Shown in pieces: positions 17,095 to 24,902 of a stretch of 52,664 nt of DNA. A program made the position numbers and the translations under genes. The notes under the pieces were generated by a model. The model had not been told where the DNA came from and ran no database searches. It was given only the letters and a program-made list of their open reading frames with translations. The stretch is taken from assembly GCF_004402405.1 (NCBI RefSeq), contig NZ_SOFE01000025.1, forward strand, positions 1-52,664, read 5' to 3'. Positions within the stretch are counted from its first letter, which is position 1; each line of letters begins with the position of its first letter. This DNA comes from Cryobacterium levicorallinum. Its GTDB lineage: Bacteria > Actinomycetota > Actinomycetes > Actinomycetales > Microbacteriaceae.

Positions 17095-18564
17095 CTAATC
17101 GTCTAAACGAGAGTGAGTTGCATCGGCGAGAGCGGCCGACAGCAGGGGGTCGACCGCGATCAAGTCCGCGAAGAGGAGCTGAACGCTGGTCGTGTCCTGC
17201 AAAGTGCGACAGGTCCGTTCCAGAGAGTCCATCGCCCCCTCTGACATCACGCGCCGGGCATTGTCGCGAAACTTGCGCGTGAGCTGATCGAAGCTCAGCG
17301 GATTGCCCGGTCCGCCGCGATTGACCAGAACTTCCTCAACGACTGTGCTGCCGTCATTGAGACGGGCCGTGACCACGGCCGGAAACTGGGAGGGGAAGAT
17401 TGCGCTGCAGCGGTCATCCGCCACGACGTCGACCTTGTCCATCAGCGCGCGCCGATCGGCATCCCGGGCGAGTTCGTCTGTGTAGTCGTCGAGGCCCACC
17501 TCAAGTCCACCACCGCCGAGCAGTCCGGCGGCGATTGCATACGGGCCAGAGAACTGCGCCATATAGCCCGTCTCAGGGCGACGTTTGACCTCGATCGGTT
17601 GCCCGATCGTGCGCAAGGTCGGTAATGGCACCCCGAGCGTCACCGACGCTATGTCGGCAGGAACGATGCCCGCGCGACGTAACGCGGCGGCCGCGTCAAC
17701 GGCCGCGTGGGTGAAGTGGTTCGCCGGGTAGGGCTTGAAGAATATACCTTCAATCGACCACTCCGCGCCCAATCCGGCCGTGATCGCGGTGGCGTCGAAC
17801 TCGCCGTGCAGCCATGCCTCGAAGAAGCCGAACCGCCCCTCCAGTACTGTGGGCGGCCCGGTGAGCCCAACACGCACGAGTTCGACGGCGGTGACGGCCG
17901 AGTGAGCGGCCCAGCCACAGTGCATCCGCTTGACGGTACCGCCGGTTCGGTTCGACTCGATGATTCCCGAGGCCATCGATGCCGCTATACCAAGCGCGTT
18001 GCAGACGTCGGCTTCGGTGCCCGCGAGAGCCGCGACCGCGGCGGCGGCACCCATCGCACCACAGATCGACGTCGCGTGTTGGCCGTGCTCAAAGAAGGTT
18101 GAGTTCTTCGTCTCAGTGTTGTACCCCGCCATGCCGATGCGCACACACACCTCCAGGCCAATAGCAATGGCTCGAATCGCGTCTTTACCGCTGGCGCCGG
18201 AGGCTTCAGCCGCAGCGAGAACGGCGGGGATGACACTCGCGCTGGGGTGCAGCACCGAGGGAAGATGGGTGTCGTCGTAGTCGAGCGAGTGCGCGAGCAC
18301 CCCGTTCACGAAAGCTGCCTGCGCGGCGGGCAAGGGACCAGCCACACCGACGGCGCTGGCCTGGGCGACACCGCCTTGAGATTCCACCCATTGACGCACC
18401 GCGCGACTCGTGTCGAGAGCAGATGCCGCGGCGCAGATTCCGAGGATGTCCAGCACCCGCGACTTGACGCTCTCCACGACGCCCTCGGGCAGATCGTCGA
18501 AGCGCGTCTGCACAGCGAAACGCGCGAGTGACTGCGCCAGGGTGAGATTCTGATCGGCGCTCAT
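17095..18564 (-). CDS. MmgE/PrpD family protein (copy 1)
   Basis: A 489-residue member of the MmgE/PrpD family. Typical motifs are SVKSRVLDILGICAAASALDTS, LAHSLDYDDTHLPSVLHPSASVIPAVLA, GLEVCVRIGMAGYN, GFHSTSICG-like EHGQHATSICGAMGAAAAVA and FKPYPANHFTHAAVDAA. The family covers hydro-lyases, decarboxylases and an epimerase acting on tricarboxylic and related acids. It overlaps the cyclase gene by 4 bases and sits with a CoA-transferase and a CitE-like lyase. This would fit hydration, dehydration or isomerization of an unsaturated acid before C-C cleavage. The reaction is inferred, not shown. Confidence 0.82.
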   Translation of the reverse strand: MSADQNLTLAQSLARFAVQTRFDDLPEGVVESVKSRVLDILGICAAASALDTSRAVRQWVESQGGVAQASAVGVAGPLPAAQAAFVNGVLAHSLDYDDTHLPSVLHPSASVIPAVLAAAEASGASGKDAIRAIAIGLEVCVRIGMAGYNTETKNSTFFEHGQHATSICGAMGAAAAVAALAGTEADVCNALGIAASMASGIIESNRTGGTVKRMHCGWAAHSAVTAVELVRVGLTGPPTVLEGRFGFFEAWLHGEFDATAITAGLGAEWSIEGIFFKPYPANHFTHAAVDAAAALRRAGIVPADIASVTLGVPLPTLRTIGQPIEVKRRPETGYMAQFSGPYAIAAGLLGGGGLEVGLDDYTDELARDADRRALMDKVDVVADDRCSAIFPSQFPAVVTARLNDGSTVVEEVLVNRGGPGNPLSFDQLTRKFRDNARRVMSEGAMDSLERTCRTLQDTTSVQLLFADLIAVDPLLSAALADATHSRLDD

Positions 18565-19373
18565 GCGGCCACCACGGCCAGGGGGCGCACGGGCGAACCC
18601 GTTGCCCCGAAGATATTGAGAGGAACGAGCACCAGGGTGAACTCGTAGATCTTACGCGCGGAGAGTTCTTCGAGGTCGAGCGCCTCGACTATGTAGATAC
18701 CGTTTTCAACGAGAAAAATGCGGTGCGCCGGCAGGTGGGCGTGACCACCGCCGGGGGCGAGCCGTTCGAAGGCGATGGTGTCGGCGCCGACGGTATGAAT
18801 TCCCTGAGCGGCCAACCAGGTGGCACCTTCCTCGCTGATGCCAGGAACGCCCGAGGTGCCACCAAGATAGGCGGCCCCCTCGGCAAACTTCTTGCCCCAG
18901 CCGGAACGAATGAGGACAACGTCGCCAGCGCGGATGACCGTTCCCTGACTCTGCAACGATTGCTTAAGGTCGCCGACGGTGATTTCTCGGCCGCCCTCCA
19001 GATCGGAGACTCCCAGCCAGGTCGGCGGATCGATCAGGATGCCCCGTCGGATCATGGGTTCGATCGTGTGCACCCCGTGTTCAACATACTTTCCGCCCAA
19101 GCAGGACGCCGAGGCGTCTACCCCTCCGAATAGTTTGCCATCCTGGCTCACGTGCGCCAGGGCATCGATGTGCGTGCCCACGTGCGTTCCGGTGGTGATC
19201 ATGTCGTTGGCAGCACTTCCCCCGTCGCTGCGCATCACGTCGCCGTGGCGGCGCGGCATCGTGTGCCAAAATTGCGGGTGGTTCGGCGATTGCGGCATCC
19301 CCACTTTGAGCTGTCGCCCCAGGTCGATGACCTGCACCCCGCTTACAACGGCATCCAACAGGAGGTCACTCAT
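18561..19373 (-). CDS. Cyclase family metal-dependent hydrolase (kynurenine formamidase/isatin hydrolase-like)
   Basis: A 270-residue protein carrying the cyclase-family metal motif HxGTHxDxxxH as THVGTHIDALAH (about residues 63-74). It also has the later family segments GDVVLIRSGWGKKF and HLPAHRIFLVENGIYIVEAL. Characterised relatives hydrolyse N-formylkynurenine or isatin, both amide bonds, one of them in a ring. With the hydantoinase-type enzyme in the same unit, there are two independent amide/ring hydrolases in this pathway. Start overlaps the CoA-transferase stop (ATGA) and stop overlaps the MmgE/PrpD start, so three proteins are translationally coupled. Confidence 0.83.
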   Translation of the reverse strand: MSDLLLDAVVSGVQVIDLGRQLKVGMPQSPNHPQFWHTMPRRHGDVMRSDGGSAANDMITTGTHVGTHIDALAHVSQDGKLFGGVDASASCLGGKYVEHGVHTIEPMIRRGILIDPPTWLGVSDLEGGREITVGDLKQSLQSQGTVIRAGDVVLIRSGWGKKFAEGAAYLGGTSGVPGISEEGATWLAAQGIHTVGADTIAFERLAPGGGHAHLPAHRIFLVENGIYIVEALDLEELSARKIYEFTLVLVPLNIFGATGSPVRPLAVVAA

Positions 19374-20566
19374 CGAACGGACTCACTTTCTTTCAGGGCG
19401 GTAATGGCAGAACTGTCATATCCAAGCTCGCTCAGAATGACGTCCGTGTCTTGGCCGAGATCGCGCCCGGTGAACCGGATACTTCCCGGCGTTTTGCTCA
19501 TACGCCACATGACGTTGTGCTGCAGCACCGGACCGAGGTCGTCATCCGGGACCTCGACGAGCATCTCGGTGGCCTGGATGTGCGGATCTTCGACAATGTC
19601 GCGGGCGTCGTATACCGGGGCAACGGCCGCACCAGCCTCGGCGAAAATGGCGAGCACTTCGGCTCGCTCGTGCTGCCCCACCCAATCGCTCACGTAACCG
19701 TCGAGCAGGTCGACGTGCTGGACCCTCCCGCTGCCGGTAGCAAACCACGGTTGAGTGATGACTTCGGCGTGACCGACGATCTCAAGGACCTTCTCGGCAA
19801 TGCGTTGGGCGCTCGTCGAGATAGCGACCCAGCGGTCATCTTTGGTGAGGTAGGTGTTGCGCGGCGCGTTGTTGGTGGAGCGATTGCCATTGCGCTGCCC
19901 GATCAGGCCGAGTTGCTGGTAGACCGTAGGACCTGGACCAACGGCTGTCATGATCGGCTCCAGAATGCTGATGTCGATCACCTGGCCTTCTCCGGTGGCG
20001 TCACGGTGACGAAGAGCCATGAGCACGGCCGATGAAGCGGCAATCCCGGCAATGCTGTCAGCGAGGCCGAATGCTGGCAGCGTGGGAGGGCCATCCGCTT
20101 CGCCGGTGAGGTGGGCGAACCCACTCATCGCCTCGGCAAGGGTGCCGAACCCCGCGCGGGAGGCATACGGGCCGGTCTGTCCAAAGCCGGTGAGGCGCAG
20201 AACGACCAGTCCGGGGTTCAGCTCGAGAAGCAGTTCGGGGCCTATGCCCCAGCGCTCGAGGGTGCCCGGTCGAAAATTCTCGACCAAGACATCGGCGGTC
20301 TGGATCAGCTTGCGAAAGATATCGGTACCCTCAGCGGTACTCAGGCTTAGGCCCAGAGTGCGCTTGTTGCGGCTGATCTCCTTCCACCACAGCGGTACGT
20401 CGTTCTTGCTCTCGCCATGCCCACGCATGCTATCGCCCTGCTTCGGGTGCTCGATCTTGATGACGTCGGCACCGAAATCGCCCAGAATCTGGCAGCACAA
20501 AGGGCCCGCGAGAATCGTGGAGGCGTCAAGAACCCGAAGCCCGGTTAGGGGAAGAATTGGCATCAT
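19370..20566 (-). CDS. Class III CoA-transferase (CaiB/BaiF family)
   Basis: A 398-residue CoA-transferase. It opens with LPLTGLRVLDASTILAGPLCCQILGDFGADVIKIEHP, then has RNKRTLGLSLSTAEG, ADVLVENFRPGTLERWG and ALADSIAG-like GLADSIAGIAASSAVLMAL. The Asp in GLADS is at the position expected for the acylated catalytic residue of the family. The enzyme moves CoA between two carboxylic acids without ATP. It heads the unit CoA-transferase/cyclase/MmgE-PrpD/amidohydrolase, preceded by a 154-bp promoter gap with one copy of the block's putative operator. A likely role is activation of the ring-opened acid for the CitE-like lyase, as in itaconate or malate-type pathways. Confidence 0.88.
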   Translation of the reverse strand: MMPILPLTGLRVLDASTILAGPLCCQILGDFGADVIKIEHPKQGDSMRGHGESKNDVPLWWKEISRNKRTLGLSLSTAEGTDIFRKLIQTADVLVENFRPGTLERWGIGPELLLELNPGLVVLRLTGFGQTGPYASRAGFGTLAEAMSGFAHLTGEADGPPTLPAFGLADSIAGIAASSAVLMALRHRDATGEGQVIDISILEPIMTAVGPGPTVYQQLGLIGQRNGNRSTNNAPRNTYLTKDDRWVAISTSAQRIAEKVLEIVGHAEVITQPWFATGSGRVQHVDLLDGYVSDWVGQHERAEVLAIFAEAGAAVAPVYDARDIVEDPHIQATEMLVEVPDDDLGPVLQHNVMWRMSKTPGSIRFTGRDLGQDTDVILSELGYDSSAITALKESESVR

Positions 20567-20578
20567 TGCATTTGCTCG

Positions 20579-20595
20579 TTCCGCTCAAAGAAACA
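20579..20595. promoter_or_regulatory. Fourth copy of the TTCCGCTnAGCGnA-like element, before the CoA-transferase gene
   Basis: TTCCGCTCAAAGAAACA matches the left half of the element exactly and the right half partly. It lies 13 bases before the CoA-transferase start, inside the 154-bp gap that separates this gene from the CitE-like gene. The position would allow repression by the block's IclR regulator. Confidence 0.4.
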
Positions 20596-20720
20596 GGTTC
20601 GAGTATGAGCCTAACGAGATTGTGCAGAAATGACCACTTAAATTGCCGATTTATCGCGCATCGTGTCGAAAAGTAGGAGATTAAATCGCAATTCCGGTCT
20701 ACTGGTCGAAGCGAGGCGGA

Positions 20721-21581
20721 TTAATCGTTCCGCTGGGCGGTACGGCTGAGCGTCTCCTGAGCACCCCGTACCACGGCGGCATCAATCATGCGTCCAGCGA
20801 CATCGAGGGCTACCCCGCCGCCGGCCAGATCGAAGCGATCAATGACGTCACGCGCTGCAGCTAGCTCTGCCAGGCTCGGGCTAAAGACTGCGTGAATGAC
20901 GGTTAGTTGTGCGGGGTGGATGGCCGTACGGGAACGAAATCCCAGGTTGAGCATCTTTTGGCTGGACTGCTCAAAGGCATCGAGCTCGCGAATGGCGGTC
21001 GACGTGGGCGCAAGCGGCGGGCGTAGACCGGCCGCGGCGCAGGCGATGACGAAGCGCGCCCGGATTGAGTCCAGCGCGGGCTCGGCGGCGAGGGTGCGGG
21101 CCATGCGTAGGTCGGCCATCAGGTCGACCTCGCCAATGGCAAAAGTGACGAGGCGGGGATTGGTGGCCATGGAGTCGAGAGCTTGCAACGACCGGGCATC
21201 TTCGACCAGGCCGATGATGCCGATCGGTTCGAGGCCGCGGCTACGCTCGAGGTCGGTGAGCGCAGCAGTCGCCTCCAGCAGCACAGCCGGGGAGCATTTC
21301 GCTTGCATAATGCCGGTTAGGCCCGGGCTGACGACGGCCTGCAAATCGGCCATGATGCTGGCTTGATTGATACGCACCCAGATCTGCTGGCGGCTCGTAG
21401 GGTTGGCGGCCAACCAGTCGCGCAGGGCCCGCCGGGCCTCATCTTTGCGGCCGAGTGGTACTGCGTCTTCGAGATCGAAGATCAGCGCATCCGCCGGTCC
21501 GTTGCACGCCTTTGCGAAGAGTTCGGGGCGGTCGGCGGGAACGTAGAGGAATGAACGCGGAAGTACAGCGGTGTGGTGCAT
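20721..21581 (-). CDS. HpcH/HpaI aldolase/citrate lyase (CitE-like) family protein
   Basis: A 286-residue CitE-like TIM-barrel protein. Signature parts are RSFLYVPADRPELFAKA, ADALIFDLEDAVP (metal-binding acidic stretch), WVRIN, GIIGLVEDARSLQAL and the closing GFRSRTAIHPAQL. Relatives cleave malyl-CoA, citramalyl-CoA or citryl-type thioesters to acetyl-CoA or propionyl-CoA plus a keto acid. With the CoA-transferase, the pair resembles the end of itaconate degradation (CoA transfer, then C-C cleavage), although the itaconyl-CoA hydratase gene is not recognisable. It lies 14 bases downstream of the iclR gene and is probably co-transcribed with it. Confidence 0.82.
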   Translation of the reverse strand: MHHTAVLPRSFLYVPADRPELFAKACNGPADALIFDLEDAVPLGRKDEARRALRDWLAANPTSRQQIWVRINQASIMADLQAVVSPGLTGIMQAKCSPAVLLEATAALTDLERSRGLEPIGIIGLVEDARSLQALDSMATNPRLVTFAIGEVDLMADLRMARTLAAEPALDSIRARFVIACAAAGLRPPLAPTSTAIRELDAFEQSSQKMLNLGFRSRTAIHPAQLTVIHAVFSPSLAELAAARDVIDRFDLAGGGVALDVAGRMIDAAVVRGAQETLSRTAQRND

Positions 21582-21595
21582 GGGGAGCTTTCTGT

Positions 21596-22372
21596 TCAGC
21601 GAGCGAGAAGGGAAGTGATGGTGCGAGCTGCCTCAGCGACATGGTGGGCTTGGAGCTCAGCGGTCTCCGTTTGAAACCGAAACGCCGGGCCGCAGACACT
21701 GATGCAGCCGAGCACGATCCCGGCCTTGTCGAAGAACGGGGCCGCAACGGCTGCTGCGCCCGTTTCACGCTCGTTGAGCGACATCGCATACCCGTTGCGG
21801 CGCACGCTAGCGAGGGTTGCGAGGTAGTCGGCTTCGGAGAAATCGGAGTGTAAGGCCGCGAGCTGCTTCATCGCCTCATGGACGTAGACATCGGAGAGGT
21901 GGGCCAGGATCGCGCGACTGGACGCTCCCGAATGCAGGGGATAACGCACCCCGAGTTCGACCACCATCTTGAATTCCTGGGTGCTCTCATATTGATCGAG
22001 GTAGACCCGCTCGTGGCTCGAGACGACCGAAAGCGTCGTCGTCTCGTTGGTCGTGTCACGCAGTCGTCGCAGAATGGGACCGGCGACCGCGCGAATGTCG
22101 AGCTGGTTCCATGCTTTGTTGCCCATGCCGATCACGACGGACCCGAGCACGTAGCCGGGGGAATCGGGGGCCGACTGCAATAGGCCGCGTGAATTGAGTG
22201 ACTGCAGAATGCGATGCACGACTGTCTTGCTCAGGCCTAGGCTTCGGGAAATTTCGCTTCCGCCCAGAGCCCCTTCGGCCTGACTGAATAGCAGCAGGAT
22301 ATCGGCGACGCGGTCGGCCGTTTCGGTTCCGCCAACGCTGGCTCCGAGCGTCACGACAGGAATAATCTTCAT
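21596..22372 (-). CDS. IclR-family transcriptional regulator of the first catabolic block
   Basis: A 258-residue IclR regulator. The N-terminal helix-turn-helix is ALGGSEISRSLGLSKTVVHRILQSLNSRGLL (about residues 34-65). The effector-binding domain has VYLDQYESTQEFKMVVELG, YPLHSGASSRAILAHL and NGYAMSLNERETGAAAVAAPFF. It is the first gene of the whole minus-strand block and directly precedes the lyase gene. Its effector should be the substrate or an early intermediate. Candidate targets are the TTCCGCTnAGCGnA elements at 15461-15608 and 20579, and the 17-bp palindrome upstream of its own start. Confidence 0.88.
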   Translation of the reverse strand: MKIIPVVTLGASVGGTETADRVADILLLFSQAEGALGGSEISRSLGLSKTVVHRILQSLNSRGLLQSAPDSPGYVLGSVVIGMGNKAWNQLDIRAVAGPILRRLRDTTNETTTLSVVSSHERVYLDQYESTQEFKMVVELGVRYPLHSGASSRAILAHLSDVYVHEAMKQLAALHSDFSEADYLATLASVRRNGYAMSLNERETGAAAVAAPFFDKAGIVLGCISVCGPAFRFQTETAELQAHHVAEAARTITSLLAR

Positions 22373-22516
22373 GTGGCCGCCTCTCAGTTAGGAAGAATAC
22401 CCGACCAGCGCGCCGTTGCGGGCACCGGCGCCATGTATCGCGCCCACCGGAACCCGCATAGTTCGATAGCGGGGCTACACGTCCGCTCACGCTGGGCGAC
22501 CTGGCTCGCACTCTGG

Positions 22517-22533
22517 ATTTCTCCGCGAGAAAT
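22517..22533. promoter_or_regulatory. 17-bp palindrome upstream of the first iclR gene
   Basis: ATTTCTC-CGC-GAGAAAT has perfect 7-bp arms. It lies about 145 bases upstream of the iclR start in the 288-bp gap that also separates the block from the coiled-coil gene. A related half-site, ATTTCTCCGAGAT, occurs at 15550-15562 in the importer promoter. It is a candidate operator or promoter element; no other feature is visible in the gap. Confidence 0.4.
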
Positions 22534-22660
22534 GGAAAAAGGAACGGCCTCAAGGTAGATGCGCGGTGCAAACGCTCGTGGATTTCGTGGCTGGTCGGAT
22601 CCATCCAGAGCACGCTGTAACTCTGTCACAGCGTACCGAGTCGTGCCGAATACGATGTAC

Positions 22661-23905
22661 TTATCCACCGGTCAGCTCCCGGAATATCCGTCGGTGAACC
22701 AAATTGTCCACCAAGTTCGGACGAGTCGTACGGGACATCGAAATCCGCAGACCCACGATGCGGGCAGCACTCCGAGCATCCTCGATCGTAAGCAGGCTCG
22801 TGGGCACCTCCCCAAGTACTTCCTGCATCGCGAGCATCGCGACCAAGGAATCGATGGGTGCACGCGGCTTTCCCTGATGCGCCCTCGCCTGGTTCTCCAT
22901 CTCTGCATCGACGCCGTACCGCGCACTATTGCGGTGCACCTGCACCACGACCGTTTTCACAAGTCCATCGAACTGCTGCTGCCGCTCGATACGCCGAACC
23001 TCGGCTTTCGTACTCCGCACTGTCGCGGCGACGTCGCGGCCCGTCAGCAGGTCGACCCGGCGCATCCGCTCTGCGACTATCTCGACGGCGCGGGCGTAGA
23101 CGATGTTCTCCACCGGTATTGGCGGGAGTCCCATACGTGCCCTGGTCTCCACGTACGCCTCGGCGAACTCGCGCATGCGAGGGCCGTTCTTAAGCATGTG
23201 CTGGGTCAGCGACTCGGCAAACACAGTGAACTGCCGCACATGCTCCAGCCGCGACGGGTCATTGAAATACGCGTCGGCCTCCCGCTCGTTGGCCCGGCGC
23301 TCAGCCGCGGTCGCCACGTGGATACGCTTCGGCGGGAGACCGGCCCGACTCAGGCTGCGCTTCAGCCGTCGCGCGGCGGCGTTGGCCTCCAGCTCGGACT
23401 GGTAGATCTTGGGGTCGCTGCGGCGGTTGCGCTGCAGCTCGGCCCGACGCTCCTTGTTGCGCTCAGCCCACTGCCGCGTGATCTGCTTCGTGCGCTCCGG
23501 GTCAGCGTCCCGCCTGGCCGCGGCGCGGGCGTTCACCTCGTCGCGATGGGCCTCGTAGTAGCGGTTGTAATACTCGCGCACCTTCTCGCGATTCTCCTCC
23601 ACCCACCGCTGCTGAGACTCACGCCGGCGCTCCGGATGCTCCACCCGCCAGCGCTCCGCCCGCTCCCTCCCCCGCGCCCGCACCTCCGCCTCGCGATGCC
23701 GGCGAGCCGCGGCCCGACGCATCGAGTCCCGATTCAGCTCCCGGGCCCGATCCAGGTGCTCCGACCGCCAGAGACGATTCATCTCGCGGATCCGATCGCG
23801 GTTCGCCGCCACATACTGGCGCCGCTTCTCCGCCGCGTCATCAAGAGACGGATGCTCCACCAACGACTTCTGCGCCGCGGCGCCTTCCTCAGATGGGCCG
23901 TTCAT
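22661..23905 (-). CDS. Arg/Glu-rich coiled-coil protein of unknown function, intact copy
   Basis: A 414-residue protein I cannot assign to a known family. Residues about 30-190 are extremely rich in Arg, Glu and Ala, with repeated units such as NRDRIREMNRLWRSEHLDR, ERWRVEHPERRRESQQRW and REYYNRYYEAHRDEV, predicting long charged helices or a coiled coil. A more globular C-terminal half follows (RQFTVFAESLTQHMLKNGPRMREFAEAYVETRA). No membrane segment or signal peptide is seen. The gene starts 2 bases behind the stop of the 88-residue gene at 23908-24174, so the two form an operon. A 5'-truncated paralogue on the same strand lies at 2716-3834. Nucleic-acid binding is conceivable given the charge, but this is a guess. 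Confidence 0.6.
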   Translation of the reverse strand: MNGPSEEGAAAQKSLVEHPSLDDAAEKRRQYVAANRDRIREMNRLWRSEHLDRARELNRDSMRRAAARRHREAEVRARGRERAERWRVEHPERRRESQQRWVEENREKVREYYNRYYEAHRDEVNARAAARRDADPERTKQITRQWAERNKERRAELQRNRRSDPKIYQSELEANAAARRLKRSLSRAGLPPKRIHVATAAERRANEREADAYFNDPSRLEHVRQFTVFAESLTQHMLKNGPRMREFAEAYVETRARMGLPPIPVENIVYARAVEIVAERMRRVDLLTGRDVAATVRSTKAEVRRIERQQQFDGLVKTVVVQVHRNSARYGVDAEMENQARAHQGKPRAPIDSLVAMLAMQEVLGEVPTSLLTIEDARSAARIVGLRISMSRTTRPNLVDNLVHRRIFRELTGG

Positions 23906-23907
23906 GA

Positions 23908-24174
23908 CTATTCGGCAGGCGGCGGAGCCAGCTCAATGACCAGGGAAAGCAGTTCAGAGCGATGGGCCGTCGGATTCGTAATCACACGCCCGATCGCGAC
24001 CCGAAGCTGTTCGGCGTCCTCGTCAGCAATCCCGACGACGGGCTCCAGGCAGTACGCGATGTCGTTCTGCAGGTTCGGGCCGTCATCATCGACCGCGATC
24101 TCCGGATAGTAGAACAGCGCAGCCAGCGCGGTGCGGCTGAGCAGGTCGTCGAACTGCTCCTGCTGGATCATCAT
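23908..24174 (-). CDS. Small acidic hypothetical protein, partner of the coiled-coil protein
   Basis: An 88-residue acidic protein (IQQEQFDDLLSRTALAALFYYPEIAVDDDGP at the start, then LEPVVGIADEDAEQLRVAIGRVI). I do not recognise a family. An AGGAGG ribosome binding site lies 8 bases before the ATG pair, supporting translation. Its stop is 2 bases from the start of the basic coiled-coil protein, so the acidic and basic products may interact. No equivalent accompanies the truncated copy near 3900. Confidence 0.55.
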   Translation of the reverse strand: MMIQQEQFDDLLSRTALAALFYYPEIAVDDDGPNLQNDIAYCLEPVVGIADEDAEQLRVAIGRVITNPTAHRSELLSLVIELAPPPAE

Positions 24175-24317
24175 TAGTGAAGCCTCCTATGCGCGGTCGT
24201 GTGTGAGCCAATCATGCCGCTACCACGAGGTGCGCCAGCCAAGACGTACTGTCGGTGTCGATTTGGCGCGAGCTCCGGCGAGTGGATCTACTCAGGAGTC
24301 CTGGATCGACTCATTGG

Positions 24318-24902
24318 TCAGATTTCAACTGCACCAGGAGACAAGGGTACCGGTGTTGGTTCGCCGCTGAGGATTGCTGTCACGACCATCTCTGCCCGTG
24401 GCACGAGAAGGTCGCCCGGATAGAACTCCTCGTAGAGCTCCTCCGCGTGCGCGAGCGTGGAAATGTTACACAGAGCGAGCAGGAGGCGGATGTCGCGGGT
24501 ATCGCGCCCGGGCCGGTTTGCTCGGAGTTTCATGGCCAGCATCGCCTCTTTTGATGCCACCTCAATGACGATGCCGCCCTGATCGTAAATTGTCTCCCAT
24601 TCGACGGCGCGGCCGAGAGTGGGGATGGCGTCGGCGTTCGTGACTTCGAAGTTCAGCCAGTGCGCGTCCCACCCGTGCCGACGTGCGACCCGCCCCGCCG
24701 CGGCTGCGACGGACTCGTCCGAGCCGGGATGAACATGAAGGACATCTAAGTCCTGCGTGGTGCCCCGGTCGAAGTAGCGCAGGGCGAGTGCGGCCCCGCC
24801 GACGAGCCGAATCCCAGCCACCTCGTCCGCATCACGAAGTTCGGCAACAAGCTCACGCAGACCGATAATGATGTCGCCACGGTCGAGGGCAGTACCTGAC
24901 AT
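24318..24902 (-). CDS. Nucleotidyltransferase-fold protein, putative toxin (AbiEii/DUF6036-like)
   Basis: A 194-residue protein with a minimal nucleotidyltransferase signature: RLVGGAALALRYFDRGTTQDLDV (about residues 32-55) gives the GG motif and the D-x-D metal pair with typical spacing. Later segments (IVIEVASKEAMLAMKLRANRPGRDTRDIRLLL) match the AbiEii/DUF6036 type, in which a Lys and DxxDI follow. The ATG at 24902 overlaps the stop of the HTH gene (TGATG). In AbiE-like systems the transferase is the toxin and the upstream DNA-binding protein the antitoxin, which fits this pair. Whether it modifies tRNA or another target cannot be told. Confidence 0.65.
   Translation of the reverse strand: MSGTALDRGDIIIGLRELVAELRDADEVAGIRLVGGAALALRYFDRGTTQDLDVLHVHPGSDESVAAAAGRVARRHGWDAHWLNFEVTNADAIPTLGRAVEWETIYDQGGIVIEVASKEAMLAMKLRANRPGRDTRDIRLLLALCNISTLAHAEELYEEFYPGDLLVPRAEMVVTAILSGEPTPVPLSPGAVEI

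Noticed and set aside
22559..24109. A 516-codon plus-strand frame opposite the coiled-coil gene (and a similar one at 3238-3933).
   Set aside because: It is the complement of the Arg/Glu-rich coding sequence, giving His/Leu/Pro/Arg-rich nonsense; the minus strand has the operon structure and start signal.
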